From NCBI GenBank assembly GCA_035315185.1, contig DATFYE010000063.1:33888-97887 (forward strand): 64,000 nt of DNA, in the 5' to 3' direction. This stretch comes from JADGQN01 sp035315185 (GTDB lineage: Bacteria > Desulfobacterota > Syntrophorhabdia > Syntrophorhabdales > WCHB1-27). The notes beneath the pieces were generated by a model. That model had not been told where the DNA came from, did not search any database, and saw only the letters and a program-made list of their open reading frames with translations. Numbering within the stretch: position 1 is the first letter of the stretch; each line of letters begins with the position of its first letter. Positions 18,033 to 26,316 of the stretch are shown here, in pieces. The position numbers and the translations under genes are program-made.

Positions 18033-18062
18033 TTGACAAGTCAATCACATAGCCTGTATATT
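18033..18062 (+). promoter_or_regulatory. Promoter of 3-hydroxyacyl-CoA dehydrogenase gene
   Basis: TTGACA (18033-18038) and TATATT (18057-18062) are separated by 18 bp in the gap between divergent genes. The rest of 17891-18180 shows nothing recognisable. Confidence 0.55.
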
Positions 18063-18180
18063 CAACCTTTGAAGGGATTATATACATCTCATCGAGATGT
18101 GTTCTACGCCACGCGAAAAAGCTCCCGTACGCGGTCAAAAGAGTATGATGCGGGCAGAAGTCTAAAAGGAGGAGAGAGCC

Positions 18181-19035
18181 ATGGAAGTGAAGAAGGTTGG
18201 AGTGCTGGGATGTGGCCAGATGGGCGCCGGGATCGTCCAGGTGTTTGCTGCCGCCGGGTACGAGGTGCTTGCGGTTGACACAATTCCGGCCATGCTTGAG
18301 AAAGGCATCAAGGGGATTGAGAAGCGGCTTGCGGGCCGCGTGGAAAAGGGCAAGATGACGCAAGATGAGTTGAAGGCGGTCATAGCTAGAATCAAGACGA
18401 GCAGCAAGTTGGAAGACCTGGCCGACTGCGACATCATCGAGGAGGCGATACCCGAAGACCTGGAACTGAAGAAAAAGACCTTCGCCCAGTTGGATAAGAT
18501 CTGCAAGCCGGAGACCATTTTTGGCACCAACACATCCGGCCTCTCGGTCACCGATATGGCTGTGGCAACGAAGCGGGGAGATAAGCTTCTGGGCATGCAC
18601 TTTCATAATCCGGCCCCTGTCATGCAGCTCCTTGAACTGGTACGCACGATCATGACGAGCCAGGAAACCATCGATACTGTCAAGAAGTGGGGAAAGACCC
18701 TTGGAAAGACCGTGGTTGTTGCGCCTGACGTTGGTGGCTTTATTGTAACGAGGCTTTTCACGCCTTTTCTTCTGGGTGCAGTGCGCATGCTGGAAGCAGG
18801 TATCGCGACGCGGGATGAGATCGACATTTCGATGAAACTTGCGGTCAACCATCCCATGGGCCCGCTCGAAGTCGTTGACTTCATAGGGCTCGACACCGAG
18901 CTTTCGATCGCAGAGAGTCTCTACGAGGAGACCAAGGACCCGAAGTATGCACCACCCTTACTGCTCAGGAAGATGGTGACCGCAGGTTGGCTAGGCAGAA
19001 AGACAGGCAAGGGATTTTACGATTACAACAAGTGA
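18181..19035 (+). CDS. 3-hydroxyacyl-CoA dehydrogenase (Hbd family)
   Basis: A 284-residue single-function dehydrogenase oxidising 3-hydroxyacyl-CoA with NAD. The Rossmann motif VGVLGCGQMGAGIVQV is N-terminal, the GMHFHNPAPVMQLLE segment contains the catalytic His, and the C-terminal domain ends GWLGRKTGKGFYDYNK. Size matches 3-hydroxybutyryl-CoA dehydrogenases. A strong AAGGAGG site precedes the ATG. Substrate chain length, or a cyclic substrate in aromatic degradation, cannot be decided. Confidence 0.93.
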   Translation: MEVKKVGVLGCGQMGAGIVQVFAAAGYEVLAVDTIPAMLEKGIKGIEKRLAGRVEKGKMTQDELKAVIARIKTSSKLEDLADCDIIEEAIPEDLELKKKTFAQLDKICKPETIFGTNTSGLSVTDMAVATKRGDKLLGMHFHNPAPVMQLLELVRTIMTSQETIDTVKKWGKTLGKTVVVAPDVGGFIVTRLFTPFLLGAVRMLEAGIATRDEIDISMKLAVNHPMGPLEVVDFIGLDTELSIAESLYEETKDPKYAPPLLLRKMVTAGWLGRKTGKGFYDYNK

Positions 19036-19060
19036 GTGACGCACAGCAGTGAACAGCAAG

Positions 19061-19123
19061 GTCCCACCTTGCGTCCGCCCTCGCTAGGGGGTCAACTCTC
19101 GCGGAGCCGACGCAAGGTGGGAC
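19061..19123. repeat. 15-bp inverted repeat (stem-loop)
   Basis: GTCCCACCTTGCGTC (19061-19075) and its exact reverse complement (19109-19123) are separated by 33 bp, between the dehydrogenase gene and fdhD. It could form a stable hairpin in the transcript and act as a terminator or attenuator. There is no T-run. Confidence 0.6.
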
Positions 19124-19155
19124 TCTATTCTCTGCCCTCAGTATAGGAGACATGG

Positions 19156-19953
19156 ATGAGTACCGCCGATATTCCGATCGTCAGGTTTAAGGATCAGCAG
19201 GTCACCCGGGAAGATGACCGCGTGGTTATGGAGGAACCACTGGAAATCTTCGTAGACGACGAACCGTATTATGTTACAATGCGGCTGCCTGGCGAGGAAT
19301 TGCCGCTGGCCGTGGGTCTCTGCCATTCTGAGGGCATCATCGATTCGATCGACGATACCTTGAGCGTTAACTATTGCCAGGACGTATCGAGTAACAGAAT
19401 CATCGTCTACCTGACTCCTGCGCGGAAGGAACTTGCTGCGGCTAAATTGAAACAGAAGCGGGGTACAGCATACTCCAGTTGCGGCATCTGCGGGAAAGAG
19501 ATCGTGGAGGATATTGTCGTTTCTCTCAAGCCTATTGCGGCAACGGTGAGCGCGGGGTTTGCCTTTTTGAGGCAGCTCCAGGATGTGCTGCGTGAGAGCC
19601 AGCACCTTTTTCACGCTACAGGCGGAACGCATGCAGCGGCCATTTTCGACAGGGCAGGAGGGCTTCTTGCCTTGTCAGAGGACGTAGGACGTCACAATGC
19701 GCTGGACAAAGCCATCGGCAAGGTGCTGTTCAATCGAAAGGCAGGGGATGCTGCCATCTGCATGTTGAGCTCGCGGTTAAGCTACGAGATGGTGCAGAAG
19801 GCGGCCCGGCTCGGCATCGAGGTGCTTGCGGGCGCATCTGCACCTACGAAACTTGCGGTTGATCTTGCGCAGTCGGTCAACCTTACGCTGGTCGGTTTTC
19901 TCCGGAAAGAGCGTTGCAACGTCTATACGTGCCCGGGCAGAATAGCTCTATAA
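19156..19953 (+). CDS. fdhD: Formate dehydrogenase accessory sulfurtransferase FdhD
   Basis: A 265-residue FdhD, which carries sulfur from a cysteine desulfurase to the Mo/W-bisMGD cofactor. The SSCGICGKE motif holds the two catalytic cysteines, and SEDVGRHNALDKAIGK and SRLSYEMVQKAARLGIEVLAGASAPT are family signatures. It lies close to a Mo-oxidoreductase gene and may mature that enzyme and the second one at 57913. A heptamer array begins 13 bp after the stop. Confidence 0.95.
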   Translation: MSTADIPIVRFKDQQVTREDDRVVMEEPLEIFVDDEPYYVTMRLPGEELPLAVGLCHSEGIIDSIDDTLSVNYCQDVSSNRIIVYLTPARKELAAAKLKQKRGTAYSSCGICGKEIVEDIVVSLKPIAATVSAGFAFLRQLQDVLRESQHLFHATGGTHAAAIFDRAGGLLALSEDVGRHNALDKAIGKVLFNRKAGDAAICMLSSRLSYEMVQKAARLGIEVLAGASAPTKLAVDLAQSVNLTLVGFLRKERCNVYTCPGRIAL

Positions 19954-19965
19954 ACCACAGAGGCT

Positions 19966-20000
19966 CGTTACGAGTTACGTGTTTCGAGTTACGGGTTACG
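19966..20000. repeat. Heptamer array (GTTACG family)
   Basis: Five consecutive 7-mers: CGTTACG, AGTTACG, TGTTTCG, AGTTACG, GGTTACG. It fills the fdhD-DUF89 gap. Confidence 0.75.
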
Positions 20001-20038
20001 CTGGCACGCGATAACGAGTTCCAAGTGAAGGCTTAGAC

Positions 20039-20914
20039 ATGCACATATGGCCTGACTGCATCCCTTGCATTGAGAAAATGGCCCTCGGATTGGGCCGCCT
20101 CGCATTGAAAGACGAAGCCAGAGTGAGGCGATTTATGACCGATGTCATGAAGCTGCCTCCCCTGAGAGGGGAGAACTGGGATGTGATATCGCCCCGGGTT
20201 CTCCGCGAGGTGTGGCGCATGCTCCTTGATTATGCAGGCGACAGAGATCCCATGAGAGAAGTTAAGGCCGAGCAGAACCGCAGGGCCATGGAGATTTATC
20301 CTCTGGCAAAGAAGCTGGTGTTAAAGAGTCCTGACGTCTTTCTTACTGCCCTGAAGCTTGCGATAGCCGGCAACGAGCTGGACGCGATGGTCAGCGTGAC
20401 CGAGGACGGGGCTATCGGCATGCTCAAGAAGCTGGATAGTTTCACTTTGGACGTGAAGAGCGCTGAAGAATTTAGAAGGAGATTGAAAAGGGCAAAGACG
20501 ATCGCATACTTTATCGATAACTGCGGCGAGATCGTATTCGATAAGCTCTTTATAGAAACATTGAAGTCAATGAAAAAGTTTGATATAGCAGTCGTTACCA
20601 GGACGGTTCCCATCCTGAATGATGCGACGCTGCAGGATGCTCAGTCAGTGGGTCTTCAGGAAGTGGCGCGACTCGTCGAAAACGGTATTCAGGAAGCAAT
20701 AGCCGGTACACTTGTTTCTGAGGTCTCTTCTGAAGTGAAGAACCTGATTGACAAAGCCGACCTGCTCATTTCAAAAGGTGTGGGTAACTACGATGCGTTC
20801 ACAGAAGAGACATGGTTGCGGGGCAGGCTCACCATGCTCTATCATGGAAAGTGCCATCCCTGCTGCAGCGCCACGGGCGCCCGAATGGGCGACCTGGTTG
20901 TTTACAATTTCTGA
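20039..20914 (+). CDS. DUF89/ARMT1-like damage-control phosphatase family protein
   Basis: A 291-residue DUF89 protein. The N-terminal IWPDCIPCIEKM and C-terminal HGKCHPCCSATGARMGDLVV motifs define the prokaryotic cysteine-containing subgroup; YFIDNCGEIVFDKLFIETL and LLISKGVGNYDAFTE contain the expected Asp, Asn and Lys of the metal site. The family acts as metal-dependent phosphatases on damaged phosphometabolites; the substrate here is unknown. A palindromic element starts right at the stop codon. Confidence 0.88.
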   Translation: MHIWPDCIPCIEKMALGLGRLALKDEARVRRFMTDVMKLPPLRGENWDVISPRVLREVWRMLLDYAGDRDPMREVKAEQNRRAMEIYPLAKKLVLKSPDVFLTALKLAIAGNELDAMVSVTEDGAIGMLKKLDSFTLDVKSAEEFRRRLKRAKTIAYFIDNCGEIVFDKLFIETLKSMKKFDIAVVTRTVPILNDATLQDAQSVGLQEVARLVENGIQEAIAGTLVSEVSSEVKNLIDKADLLISKGVGNYDAFTEETWLRGRLTMLYHGKCHPCCSATGARMGDLVVYNF

Positions 20915-21035
20915 TACCAAGTTGTCTTCAGCGCATACCTTCGTTGTCGCTGCGTCGCACTCCTCGACGTACTATAGTACGCCTGCGTCGGCTCCTCGCT
21001 GCCGCCTCGGTCTGCATCTGAATACAACTTGGTAT
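20914..21035. repeat. Palindromic intergenic element, copy 2
   Basis: A 122-bp element. Its terminal arms ATACCAAGTTGT and ACAACTTGGTAT are perfect 12-bp inverted repeats but differ in sequence from those of copies 1 and 3. The interior is nearly identical to copy 1. It starts at the last base of the upstream stop codon. Confidence 0.85.
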
Positions 21036-21204
21036 CACAACCCGTAAATGACTGAGGGTTCCAAGGAGGCCCCTTTCCGGCGAAGCCGGACGGAGTTTGC
21101 GCGGAATGGTCCTCTCAACCATTCCGGGCAAAAGTTGAAGCTCGTTGCTCTTCTCTGTGAACTCTGCGATCTCTGTGTGAGACAGTCCTGTGTTTGCTTG
21201 CGGC
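21036..21204. other. Intergenic region with two hairpins
   Basis: No gene seen. A TCCGGC-GAA-GCCGGA hairpin lies near 21074 and a GGAATGGT-7 nt-ACCATTCC hairpin at about 21102-21124. They sit between the convergent DUF89 and flavoprotein genes and may serve as 3'-end structures. A CTCTGTG-type degenerate repeat follows near 21155-21180. Confidence 0.45.
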
Positions 21205-22686
21205 CTAGTCTTCCCGGTAGTGTGCGCCGATGCTTTCCTTTCTGTCCAGCGCGGCCTGTGCTATCATCTCCGCTGTCTCCATGCTGTTGGAGACCGCCAC
21301 GGCAAGGGGGAGCTGAGATGCATCGGTGCAGCGGACCCCCTCGTGTTGCAGCTTTTGTATCGACTCCAGGGCCTGTAGGAGTCCTTGCTTTCGCCTGACC
21401 GGACCGCAAAAGTTCCAGAGGGTTTCCCGCAATGCATCGAGCACCTGTCTGGGTAAATGCTTCCCCTTCGAGTAGTCACCCGGATCGAACCGCACCGAAG
21501 CAGCGCCGCTCCGCGACCCGTCCGACTGCTCCCTGCAATAGCGAGCGGCAGCAACGCCGGCTCTGTAGCCGAACACGACGGTTTCTGTGAGCGCATTGCC
21601 TCCCAGCCTGTTTGCGCCGTGCAGCCCACAGGCGGACTCACCCGCCGCGAAGAGCCCTTCCACACTCGTCCTTGCCCAATCATCGATGACAAGGCCGCCC
21701 ATCGTAAAATGGGCGACCGGAGCGATACACAGCGGTTTCTTGTCTGTCTGGAACCAACGCTTGAATATCTCCCGAACGTCCTGCGCAGAAGGATGTTTCC
21801 ATTCCTCCTCGCTCAGCATCCTCAGATCGAGATAGACCGTATTTCCCAACTGATACTCTTGGCACATGGCCCGAGAGAGCTTATCACGGGCCTTGACCGC
21901 CAAAGGTTTTAGTTCTGTCAGGCCATACTTCTCCAGAAGGTTCTCGTTCTTGTCGTTGAGTATGAGCCCTCTGTCGGTCAGGAAAGGATGTATGAGCATC
22001 CTCGGGGTGTGCGCCTCGTACGAAATAAAGGGATAGAACTGGATGAATTCCATGTCTCTTAGATGGGCACCCGTCTGAAAGGCAAGCGCGTAGCCATCGC
22101 CAAGGTTCGCAGTCGGGTTGTCGTGAAATTTATAGAGGGCTGAAGCCCCCCCGGTACAAGCGATCACAGCCTTTGCATTGATCGTCAATAGGCGTCCATC
22201 CCGGCCTATGGCGATGCATCCTGTGACACGGCCATCCTTGTGGAGCAGTCTTGCGACCGTGTACCAGTCGACCATAGTGACGCCGCAGTCCTTCGCCCAG
22301 CTCAGAAGCACGTTTACAACTTCTCTTCCCGTATCAGGCTTTTCCCGAAGGGCCTGGAACCCGGCCGAGAATCGTGCAAACCGGGCACCTCTTTTTTGAA
22401 CCTCCTCTATGCGGAGCGGTGCTTCCCGGGCAAGAACATTCACGAGCGACGCATCATTCAGAAAATAGCCCACTTCCAAGGTGTTCTGGACATGCTCTTC
22501 TGCACTCGTACCAAAGCCACTCACATTAAAGGCTCCCTTGCTTATGACGGTCGCAGTTCCAAGGCCCTTGCTGCACCTCGAAAGAAGGAGCGTCGTGAGA
22601 CCTTCTTCCCGCGCAGCGATGGCAGCCCTCAAGCCGGCGCCGCCCGACCCTATGACCACTACATCGGTCACGAGTTCATCCTTCAT
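21205..22686 (-). CDS. FAD-dependent SdhA/FrdA-like flavoprotein
   Basis: A 493-residue flavoprotein of the succinate dehydrogenase/fumarate reductase/L-aspartate oxidase family. It has the FAD dinucleotide motif VVVIGSGGAGLRAAIAA, ACTGGASALYKFHDNPTANLGDGYALAFQTGA, HFTMGGLVID and GLFAAGESACGLHGANRLGGNALTE. It ends in a helical domain typical of SdhA. No SdhB or SdhC partner is adjacent, so the electron acceptor and substrate are unknown. The start overlaps the secreted peptidase gene by 11 bp. Confidence 0.88.
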   Translation of the reverse strand: MKDELVTDVVVIGSGGAGLRAAIAAREEGLTTLLLSRCSKGLGTATVISKGAFNVSGFGTSAEEHVQNTLEVGYFLNDASLVNVLAREAPLRIEEVQKRGARFARFSAGFQALREKPDTGREVVNVLLSWAKDCGVTMVDWYTVARLLHKDGRVTGCIAIGRDGRLLTINAKAVIACTGGASALYKFHDNPTANLGDGYALAFQTGAHLRDMEFIQFYPFISYEAHTPRMLIHPFLTDRGLILNDKNENLLEKYGLTELKPLAVKARDKLSRAMCQEYQLGNTVYLDLRMLSEEEWKHPSAQDVREIFKRWFQTDKKPLCIAPVAHFTMGGLVIDDWARTSVEGLFAAGESACGLHGANRLGGNALTETVVFGYRAGVAAARYCREQSDGSRSGAASVRFDPGDYSKGKHLPRQVLDALRETLWNFCGPVRRKQGLLQALESIQKLQHEGVRCTDASQLPLAVAVSNSMETAEMIAQAALDRKESIGAHYRED

Positions 22687-23632
22687 GGATTTCCTCCTCC
22701 CCTTTTTCTATTCTCGACGAAGCCCGTCTACGGCGTATCAACCGAATGAAGCCTCCCACGGTCAGGAGTGCGGCTACAAAAAAGAGTATCTCGTACAAGT
22801 GCATGCTAACATACAAAAGCCACGTGTGTTCCTTCTTGAGGGAACGTTGCCAGTTGCTCTCCAGCTCGGGAAAACCGACACCGAGACTCTCCTTTACGGC
22901 CTCCTGGAACGCCTTACCATTGCGCAGTTGATTCAACACCAAGAGAAGTTTCCCGGTACCATACTTCTGAGAAATATAGGTCACGATACTTTGACTTTGC
23001 TCGTAAGCGAGCATGAGGGAGCGATCGTCTCCCGGGAAGCGATTATTCAACTGCCACAGTGGTGTGATCTGCCCTGCGAGCACAGCCGCATCGAGGAATG
23101 AGGCCTTCCTCTCCATGATAATCTCCGCCATCCCGTTACTCAGCCATTGGCACATACCTTCGTCGAACCATTTCGGGAGCGCATCCTCGTTTATGTAATG
23201 ATGCAACAGCAGGTGGCATAGCTCATGCTTCATGGTAGTCTCAAGAACAAACGCGTGCTTGGACATCTTTGACAAGTCGAGCAGCACCAGATTGCGCCGC
23301 GGGATGGCAAGGGCTGCGACAAGCCTTGATTCAGCGATTTTTTCCAATTCACCTTCTGTCAGGAGGACGAAGGTGGGGCTGAACTCGATAGGCCATGGGA
23401 TGACTCTTTCGAGGTCGCTCCGGACACTCGGATAAAGGTGCAACACTTCTCTTGCGGCAGCTTCCTGCGATGCATCAAAGTGGACGGTGGCGGCATCGCC
23501 TTGCATGATGAAGGACTGCGAGGCATCCACGGCCGTGATGGTAGCAAAGAAGAGAATCACGAAGAACAAGAGAGTGGTTATGCGGACATGTGCCGGAAGA
23601 ATGGTTAGCGATGTCAGATAAGGTGCATTCAC
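22676..23632 (-). CDS. Secreted, membrane-anchored zinc peptidase (MA-like)
   Basis: A 318-residue protein with an N-terminal signal or anchor (LLFFVILFFATITAVDASQ), a peptidase domain with HELCHLLLHH followed by a downstream Glu (KWFDEGMCQWL), and a C-terminal membrane segment near residues 277-297 followed by a basic tail. The HExxH motif predicts a gluzincin-type peptidase facing the periplasm. The start overlaps the SemiSWEET gene by 4 bp. The target is unknown. Confidence 0.8.
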   Translation of the reverse strand: MNAPYLTSLTILPAHVRITTLLFFVILFFATITAVDASQSFIMQGDAATVHFDASQEAAAREVLHLYPSVRSDLERVIPWPIEFSPTFVLLTEGELEKIAESRLVAALAIPRRNLVLLDLSKMSKHAFVLETTMKHELCHLLLHHYINEDALPKWFDEGMCQWLSNGMAEIIMERKASFLDAAVLAGQITPLWQLNNRFPGDDRSLMLAYEQSQSIVTYISQKYGTGKLLLVLNQLRNGKAFQEAVKESLGVGFPELESNWQRSLKKEHTWLLYVSMHLYEILFFVAALLTVGGFIRLIRRRRASSRIEKGEEEIHEG

Positions 23633-23895
23633 TTATACTTGATCTTCAGGCCTAACAGGGTGAACGTCATCATGGAGCTGATAAAATTGGGAAGTATGAT
23701 TGGTAGCGAGCGCAGGCAAAGACCGTAGATGAACCAGAGAAAAATCCCAATTGAAGTAAGGCTCACCATTCCCAAAGAAATATCATGTGTCGACTTCGTA
23801 CGTGCCGCTTTTACTACCTGGGGAAAAAAAGCAAAGGTTGTCAGGCCTCCTGCAATAAAGCCCAGGAGGGATACGCCGTCTATGGCAAAGAGCAT
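23629..23895 (-). CDS. SemiSWEET-type PQ-loop transporter
   Basis: An 88-residue membrane protein with three predicted helices and a PQ-loop motif (TFAFFPQVVKAARTKST..ISLGMVSLTSIGIFLWFIYG). SemiSWEETs dimerise to form sugar transporters; some relatives transport other small molecules. It precedes the peptidase gene with a 4-bp overlap. Copy 3 of the palindromic element lies about 110 bp upstream. Confidence 0.85.
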   Translation of the reverse strand: MLFAIDGVSLLGFIAGGLTTFAFFPQVVKAARTKSTHDISLGMVSLTSIGIFLWFIYGLCLRSLPIILPNFISSMMTFTLLGLKIKYK

Positions 23896-24002
23896 TTCCA
23901 GTACTCCTTAATCAGCATTCGGTAGAGTAGGTTTATATCATATTCGGCTGAAATTATCTTGAGGTGGGCAGCCCGCCCCGTATTAACGGCTTCGGCCCTC
24001 TT

Positions 24003-24128
24003 ATGCCAATTTGCATTCAAGATGGAGACCGAGGCGGCAGCGAGGAGCTGACGCAGGCGTACTGAGCAGTACGTCGAGGAGGGCGACGCAGCGACAACGA
24101 AGGTATACACTTGAAGGCGAATTGGCAT
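24003..24128. repeat. Palindromic intergenic element, copy 3
   Basis: A 126-bp copy in the opposite orientation to copies 1 and 2. Terminal arms ATGCCAATT and AATTGGCAT are exact reverse complements, a third arm sequence. It overlaps by one base the TAA stop of the M50 protease gene. Confidence 0.85.
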
Positions 24129-25252
24129 TACGCTTGAGGATCGACCCTTAAGGAGAGGAAAGTCAGCATATCCTTTAAGGTGATGATGCCGACAAGTTTC
24201 CCGTGGTCAACAACGAGGAGGCGGCTTACCCCCATACGATTCATCTGCTCCAAAGCCTTCGTCGCGTCGGCTTCGGGGCCTATCGTATTATCGGTTGTGC
24301 ATTCTTCCACTATTTCTCCCACAGTGCGCGCGGCCCATTCTTCCGGTGGGACCTGTTTCACCCGCCTGATCGTAACCACGCCTTTAAGGTGAGTGCCCTC
24401 CACAACGGGATACATCTTGAAGTGGTAATGGTAGATGTAGTTTTTTACCAGCTCCTCGATGGAAGTGGATAGGGAGACGGTTATCGGGTCTCGTTTCATG
24501 AAACGGGCTACGCGCACGCCTTCCAGCGACTTTTGTAGGACAAGCTGCTGATAAGACATCTGCGATGCGTTCCTGAGGAACATGCCGATCACAAACCACC
24601 ATACGCCTCCGATGAAATTCCCACGGAGCAGGCTCAGGATGCCCAGAAAGATCATGCCAAACCCAAACCCTGAACCGACCCGTGAAGCAACACGTGTTGC
24701 CCAGTTTAGGTCCCTCTTATACTTCCATAAAGCAGACCTGAGCACCCGCCCTCCGTCGAGAGGGAAAGCAGGTAAAAGGTTGAAAATTGCGAGAGTGCCG
24801 TTGATCCACCCTAGATAGGATATGACGCCATTGACAACGGTGGGCCATGCGCCTTCCGTAACCATGCTCAACGCGTGAAAGATGAGGGCCAAGAGCACGC
24901 TCGATGCCGGGCCTGCTGCTGCCATGAGAAATTCTGTCTTTGGATTCTGCGGCTCGTCTTCCATCTCGGCAACACCACCGAAAATAAACAAGGTGATGCC
25001 CTTGATGGGCAGGCCGTATTTCCTTGCGACGAGGGAGTGGCACATCTCATGAAAGACGATAGAACCAAAAAGACCGAGCGCGCCAAACACGCCCATCCAC
25101 CAGTATGCTTGTTCTGAAAGGCCTTTGTAGTAGAGAGGGAAAACCCCGACGGCCAACGACCACGTGACGAGAAAAGCGAGGACCAGCCAGCTTACGTCAG
25201 CCCGGACTGTAAAGCCCAGAAGCTTGAAAAGGGTAATCTTGCGACCGAACAC
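24128..25252 (-). CDS. Site-2-type M50 membrane protease with CBS domains
   Basis: A 374-residue multi-pass protein. The first zinc motif is HEMCHSLVARKYG and the second is LLPAFPLDGGRVLRS, both within membrane segments. A CBS pair follows in the C-terminal third (MKRDPITVSLSTSIEELV..YPVVEGTHLKGVVTI and VGEIVEECTTDNTIGPEADATKALEQM..SRLLVVDHGKLVGIITLKDM). This is the archaeal/bacterial S2P-CBS type, perhaps controlled by an adenine nucleotide. The substrate is unknown. Confidence 0.92.
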   Translation of the reverse strand: MFGRKITLFKLLGFTVRADVSWLVLAFLVTWSLAVGVFPLYYKGLSEQAYWWMGVFGALGLFGSIVFHEMCHSLVARKYGLPIKGITLFIFGGVAEMEDEPQNPKTEFLMAAAGPASSVLLALIFHALSMVTEGAWPTVVNGVISYLGWINGTLAIFNLLPAFPLDGGRVLRSALWKYKRDLNWATRVASRVGSGFGFGMIFLGILSLLRGNFIGGVWWFVIGMFLRNASQMSYQQLVLQKSLEGVRVARFMKRDPITVSLSTSIEELVKNYIYHYHFKMYPVVEGTHLKGVVTIRRVKQVPPEEWAARTVGEIVEECTTDNTIGPEADATKALEQMNRMGVSRLLVVDHGKLVGIITLKDMLTFLSLRVDPQA

Positions 25253-25379
25253 GCCAGCACCTCCTCATCACCGAAACTATGTTGAAATGTGAGTCCGTAA
25301 TTGCAATTCAACATGCATAATCCATAATTCAAAATTGTCTCTTCAGGTCTGATCATATTCATAATATGTGTCGGAACGG
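25253..25379. other. Intergenic stretch, nothing recognised
   Basis: AT-rich sequence upstream of the M50 gene. It contains TTGAATTG-like repeats (ATGTTGAAATG, CAATTCAACATG) but no clear promoter or gene. Confidence 0.3.
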
Positions 25380-25649
25380 GTGAAAAGGGAAGCCCGTAAA
25401 ACCTTGAAATTTCGAAACCAAGCTGTAGTGGCCTGGGTAAAATTCCGGCTTGGGAGGCAGTTGGGCAGCAGGAGCCTGATGGCAGACTCAAAGGAGGCCC
25501 TGGCTTGTTTTTTTCTATCGCACTCTTGATCGGGTTAGGGCTCAACTACGTGGCCGGCCTGTGGCAGGCTGACCCGATCGTTGGTTTTATCATATGCGGG
25601 TACCTCATTAAAGAAGGTCGCGAGACCATGGAATGTGATGAAGATTAGT
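25380..25649 (+). pseudogene. Frameshifted C-terminal remnant of cation-efflux (CDF) transporter
   Basis: One frame reads LKFRNQAVVAWVKFRLG then SRSLMADSKEALACFF, and the adjacent frame continues SIALLIGLGLNYVAGLWQADPIVGF and a tail ending at the TAG at 25647-25649. Together these resemble the C-terminal half of a cation transporter. The break falls at a run of seven T (25508-25514), where eight would restore the frame. No start or N-terminal half is found, so this is a truncated and frameshifted relic. A sequencing error at the T-run would not explain the missing N-terminus. Confidence 0.6.
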
Positions 25650-25745
25650 CTCCTGGTGTGCTACAATCATTCATTGTTGAACGAGGGGCCGTGACGGTCC
25701 TGGAAATACTGTAAGCTTCGTTTATTACTTTAAGGGGGGTGTTCC

Positions 25746-26201
25746 ATGCTGAAAGAATTCAAGGAATTCGCAATGAAGGGCAATATGCTGGACATGGCTG
25801 TCGGTATCGTCATCGGTGCTGCCTTCGGACTCATCATCGCCTCTTTGGTTGCTGACATCATCATGCCGCTAATAGGGCTTCTGCTTGGTAACATCGATTT
25901 TGCGAACATCTTTTCGGTACTGAAAGAAGGCAAGACCCCGGGGCCCTATGCGACCGTAGCCGCGGCCAAGGCAGCCGGTGCCGTCACGGTGAACTGGGGC
26001 GTATTCATCAATACCATCATCAATTTCATTATCGTCGCATTCGCCATTTTCCTCATGCTGAGGGGCATCAACAAGATGCGCAGGGAGAAGGAGGCGCCAC
26101 CTGCGGCGCCCACAACGAAAGAGTGCCCGTATTGCCTTTCGGCGATTCCCATCAAAGCGACGCGTTGTCCCCAATGTACTTCGGAAGTGACGACGGCTTA
26201 G
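25746..26201 (+). CDS. mscL: Large-conductance mechanosensitive channel MscL with zinc-ribbon tail
   Basis: A 151-residue MscL that opens under membrane tension on hypo-osmotic shock. It has TM1 (KEFAMKGNMLDMAVGIVIGAAFG), the periplasmic loop, TM2 (VNWGVFINTIINFIIVAFAIFLML) and the RGINKMRR cytoplasmic start. Beyond the usual end it carries a C-terminal C-P-Y-C and C-P-Q-C zinc ribbon (residues about 127-145). A GGGGGGTG ribosome site precedes the ATG. Confidence 0.95.
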   Translation: MLKEFKEFAMKGNMLDMAVGIVIGAAFGLIIASLVADIIMPLIGLLLGNIDFANIFSVLKEGKTPGPYATVAAAKAAGAVTVNWGVFINTIINFIIVAFAIFLMLRGINKMRREKEAPPAAPTTKECPYCLSAIPIKATRCPQCTSEVTTA

Positions 26202-26212
26202 ACTTAATGCAG

Positions 26213-26300
26213 GTACGAGGAGCGAGGACCGAGGTATAAGGTACGAGGCACGAGTCAGCCGGCTGTTTGCACCTTAATCCTCGCTCCTCGTACCTCGGTC
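26213..26300. repeat. Paired inverted heptamer arrays (GTACGAG family)
   Basis: Six 7-mers at 26213-26254 (GTACGAG, GAGCGAG, GACCGAG, GTATAAG, GTACGAG, GCACGAG) are followed by an inverted set at 26273-26300 (CTTAATC, CTCGCTC, CTCGTAC, CTCGGTC). The pair could form one long hairpin between mscL and the photolyase gene. Confidence 0.75.
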
Positions 26301-26316
26301 CTGAGCCTGTGACATT

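Noticed and set aside
18019..18852. A 277-codon open frame on - opposite the Hbd-like gene
   Set aside because: It is antisense to a conserved dehydrogenase with a good promoter and ribosome site; the translation has no family features.
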